Below are positions 31,330 to 33,221 of a stretch of DNA of 33,221 bases, piece by piece. The notes below the pieces were generated by a model. It had not been told where the DNA came from. It ran no database searches and was given only the letters and a program-made list of their open reading frames with translations. Source of the DNA: Candidatus Nealsonbacteria bacterium (GTDB taxonomy: Bacteria > Patescibacteriota > Minisyncoccia > Minisyncoccales > CSSED10-335); contig JAHXGM010000007.1 of the NCBI GenBank assembly GCA_019923605.1, positions 1 to 33,221 on the forward strand, read 5' to 3'. The translations under genes were made by a program, and so were the position numbers. How positions within the stretch are numbered: position 1 is the first letter of the stretch; each line of letters opens with the position of its first letter.

Positions 31330-32085
31330 TTATCCTTTATTCCAAAAACGTTTGTTGTTTTTCTGCTCTTTATCTTTTAATGCTTGAAACAAATCTATCT
31401 TGCAAACATTAGCTAAGTCCAACAAATAAATAAAAACATCGGCTAATTCATGTTCTAGTTGAGCGTATTTATCTTTTTTGTCTTGATCAATTTTTAATCC
31501 AACATATTTTCTTAATGCCTTAGCAAGTTCGCCTATTTCCTCAACCATCAACAACATAATGTCGGTTGGTGTTTCTTCATCAAAACCACGTTGAACAATA
31601 ACATTATGAATGTATTCTTGTAAACTTTTTACAGATGAACGGTTATTGATTGTATTTATTAAATAACTCTTTTTATTCAATAATTCTTTTTTAACTTCAA
31701 TTGGAGTAGCAACTTTTCCAGAAAAAAGTTTTAATGTAAAATCTTCTGATTGTTCTTTTGTATAGATTGGTTTTCCTAGTGCGATAGCCCAACCCAACTC
31801 CAGAGTGGCTGAAGCTCCAATATATCCATCTAAATTATAGATATAAAGAGCATCTGCTTTTTCAATTGCATCTAAATGCCGTTGTTCCAAAGTTTTTGGG
31901 TCATCGGTATCATCTGTTTCCAAAATGACAAATTCATGTTCAGGATTTATAACTTTTGAAAGTTTTGGTGAAAGAACTTGTATATCCAATTCATCAAATT
32001 CTTTTATTATTTTTGAAATACCTTCAAAATATTTTCTAAAAGAACCAGAAACAACGATTGATAGTTTTTTTGATTTATTAGTCAT
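31330..32085 (-). CDS. Nucleoside 2-deoxyribosyltransferase-like / MazG fusion
   Basis: A 251-residue two-domain protein. The N-terminal part (about 1-115) has a Rossmann-like fold of the nucleoside deoxyribosyltransferase/DNA glycosylhydrolase type: VVSGSFRKYFEGI, then LEQRHLDAIEKADALYIYN, then GYIGASATLELGWAIALGKP, where the Glu of TLELG is at the usual nucleophile position. The C-terminal part (about 165-251) is MazG-like: MLLMVEEIGELAKALRKY with the EExxE motif and LEHELADVFIYLLDLAN with ExxD, the magnesium site for nucleotide pyrophosphohydrolysis. Inferred role: removal of modified or viral nucleotides, or nucleotide depletion. It is a cassette-like single gene between sites 1 and 2. 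Confidence 0.82.
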   Translation of the reverse strand: MTNKSKKLSIVVSGSFRKYFEGISKIIKEFDELDIQVLSPKLSKVINPEHEFVILETDDTDDPKTLEQRHLDAIEKADALYIYNLDGYIGASATLELGWAIALGKPIYTKEQSEDFTLKLFSGKVATPIEVKKELLNKKSYLINTINNRSSVKSLQEYIHNVIVQRGFDEETPTDIMLLMVEEIGELAKALRKYVGLKIDQDKKDKYAQLEHELADVFIYLLDLANVCKIDLFQALKDKEQKNNKRFWNKG

Positions 32086-32154
32086 AGTAATTTAGTTAAA
32101 GATTAAAATTTATAAAGTTTGGGATAAATCTTATTTTTATAATATCATAAATTT

Positions 32155-32303
32155 CAGATAATGTTTAAGAATATCTGATGTTTTTGTCTCGGTTCCTTAT
32201 TATATTTCAAAAAAAGAGACAAAAATATAGGTTGAAAGAATTTTTTACACATTGTTAATAATATTGATAAAAAATTACTGAACCAGACATTCTTTGTTAT
32301 CTG
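32155..32303 (-). other. attC-like site 2
   Basis: Plus strand: CAGATAA (32155-32161) pairs with TTATCTG (32297-32303); after unpaired TGTTTA and TT come AGAAT and TCTG arms pairing with CAGA and ATTCT, with one mismatch between. An inner arm, TTTTTGTCTC/GAGACAAAAA, forms a second stem. 149 bp, at the long end for attC sites. The right half-box CAGATAA (minus-strand reading) is the exact complement of the first bases of the preceding cassette (TTATCTG at 33089), as expected for a cassette. Confidence 0.68.
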
Positions 32304-32333
32304 ATGTAAGTAATATTTATTTTACTCCTTACT

Positions 32334-33035
32334 TTAAAAATTTTCCTTTAATAACCACTTGTTTAGAAAACTTTCAATATCTTGATTGGCAGACCATTGC
32401 TTAGTCATTGTCTTGAACATTTTCTCACAACCAGGATATGGCTTAACATCTTTAGAACCAACAATATTTTTGTATGGTTGCCAGTTTTCAATTACTGTAT
32501 TGAAAGTTTCCGAAACTTGCCATACATATTTTGGGTTTTTGTCTCTAAATTCGTCATTTTCTTTTATTTTATATTTACTATTGATGTAGTCAAAGAAAAT
32601 AAAATGCAACATCTCATGAGCAATCGTGCTGATCGGATTCCATTTATTGTTGGAATATGGAAAGTAAAAAGTTTTCTCTTTGATATTTCTGGGAAACATC
32701 AGATATATAGAAACATATCCAATATATTTTCCTTTTGGCCAGTCGTGCCCTAAAAAAATTTTATCAACAAGACTGTAAAATTTGCACTCAATTTTTAACC
32801 ATCGCTTTTTTGTTTCTTCAACTCCTTTTAAAATTTCCTTTTCGTTCATTTTATGGATATGCTTCGTGTATTCAGAAATAATTTTGTTTCTTTCGGAAAG
32901 AAAAAACTTTTTACTGGTTATATATTGGAAATTTAGAGGCAAAAACCAATCCACGAACTCGCCATGATTAACAAACCGCTTAGCGTTTTGGACGTCAGCT
33001 TTTATATCTATGGCAAGTTTCAATTTCGGTTTCAT
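32334..33035 (-). CDS. HExxH putative zinc metalloprotease
   Basis: A 233-residue soluble protein with STIAHEMLHFIFFDYI, an HExxH zinc motif at about residues 138-142, and downstream WQVSETFNTVIEN, where the Glu of SETFN or IEN could be the third zinc ligand as in gluzincins. No signal peptide or TM is visible, so it should act in the cytoplasm. I know no family name. As the only gene of a cassette-like unit it may be a toxin-like or stress-related peptidase; this is speculation. The ATG at 33035 is 54 nt from the cassette start; the stop is 31 nt before attC-like site 2. Confidence 0.65.
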   Translation of the reverse strand: MKPKLKLAIDIKADVQNAKRFVNHGEFVDWFLPLNFQYITSKKFFLSERNKIISEYTKHIHKMNEKEILKGVEETKKRWLKIECKFYSLVDKIFLGHDWPKGKYIGYVSIYLMFPRNIKEKTFYFPYSNNKWNPISTIAHEMLHFIFFDYINSKYKIKENDEFRDKNPKYVWQVSETFNTVIENWQPYKNIVGSKDVKPYPGCEKMFKTMTKQWSANQDIESFLNKWLLKENF

Positions 33036-33082
33036 ATTAGAGGAAAATTTTTTATTAAAAAGGAAATAAATATTGCTTATTT

Positions 33083-33182
33083 CAGATAACGTTCAGGTAT
33101 ATGCGAAGTTCCGAGCTTTGAAGAGAGGAGGAATTTGGAGAAAAGGCGGGCTGAGCCTTTTCTTGCATATACCTTGTTAGGC
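33083..33182 (-). other. attC-like site 3
   Basis: Minus strand: GCCTAAC (a full RYYYAAC box), AA, GGTATATGC then AAG ... CTT, one extra C, GCATATACC, TGAAC, GTTATCTG. The inner arms are perfect except for the single extrahelical base, a hallmark that sets strand choice in attC recombination. The plus-strand GTTAGGC (33176-33182) fits GTTRRRY exactly. Best match of the four to canonical attC. Confidence 0.72.
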
Positions 33183-33221
33183 GTCCCGAATGAAGCGAAG
33201 CGGAATGAGAGCGCAGCATGG
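33183..33221. other. Truncated edge of a further unit
   Basis: Only 39 bases remain. They contain a second copy of AAGCGAAGCGGAA (33193-33205), also found in the loop of attC-like site 1, so another cassette or attC-related segment probably continues to the right. Confidence 0.3.

Larger units (their letters stand above)
31018..33182 (-). mobile_element. Putative integron-type gene cassette array
   Basis: Four attC-like palindromes divide this stretch into single-gene units read on the minus strand: about 33089-32162 (928 bp, HExxH protein), 32161-31230 (932 bp, NDT-like/MazG fusion) and 31229-31024 (206 bp, TM microprotein). Each gene begins 35-80 nt after a unit boundary, and in the two large units the stop lies some 20-30 nt before the next palindrome, as in integron cassettes. 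The cassettes differ completely in sequence while the sites share their architecture. The right side continues beyond the window; an intI gene would be expected there. No integrase is visible inside. Confidence 0.65.

Overview
The window looks like a chromosome segment from a Candidate Phyla Radiation bacterium (Patescibacteria, most likely Parcubacteria-like). The grounds are AT-rich DNA, long directons with overlapping genes, a VirD4/TraG-like ATPase with a C-terminal zinc ribbon, a sigma-region-4/HARE-HTH fusion protein, a compact class A RNase P RNA and many small single-TM proteins. The code is standard: RF2 is present and carries its autoregulatory UGA frameshift. This assignment is inference, because there is no 16S rRNA in the window.

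Left part (1-18100), mostly core genes on the minus strand. A truncated plus-strand gene with repeats and a kinase-like domain opens the window. It is followed by a structured gene-free stretch and tRNA-Gln. Reading minus-strand transcription from right to left, the blocks are: (i) secD-secF, sigma4/HARE protein, membrane partner, TraG-like ATPase, pgk, DHH phosphoesterase, rnhA and a small membrane protein, ending at a terminator near 8500. These are packed with overlaps or gaps of a few bases and start at a near-perfect promoter that puts the secD ATG only 7 nt after the -10 box. (ii) rnpB with its own promoter, then murJ-lepA. (iii) an ftsB/divIC-like gene, tRNA-Thr, prfB (programmed +1 frameshift), ftsE and ftsX.

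Middle part (19476-26743). Two related remnants of one DDE transposase gene, in the same orientation, bracket about 7 kb of different character: DedA, an AI-2E/PerM exporter, gene tails (XRE regulator, HtpX protease), a mannose-6-phosphate-isomerase-type cupin, a HIGH-motif nucleotidyltransferase, and three GH130 (mannoside phosphorylase family) domains in two genes. By eye the DedA/PerM part is richer in G+C than its surroundings. It reads as an acquired and partly decayed island. One GH130 gene is split by an exact 80-bp tandem duplication.

Right part (26750-33221). A YtxG/YtxH-like pair, an ABC-F ATPase, rubrerythrin and an eight-cysteine lipoprotein-like protein lead to what I consider the most interesting element: four regularly built imperfect palindromes (31018-31114, 31224-31309, 32155-32303, 33083-33182) that look like integron attC sites. 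They share the core GAYAAYGTTY on the plus strand and have unpaired asymmetric spacers. They delimit two single-gene units of almost equal size (about 930 bp) plus one 206-bp unit, all read on the minus strand. The cargo is a nucleoside-deoxyribosyltransferase-like/MazG fusion and an HExxH putative metalloprotease. No integrase is inside the window; if this is an integron, it should lie to the right of 33221.

Two exact tandem duplications of 79-80 bp (25517-25676 and 30758-30919) may be real or assembly artefacts.
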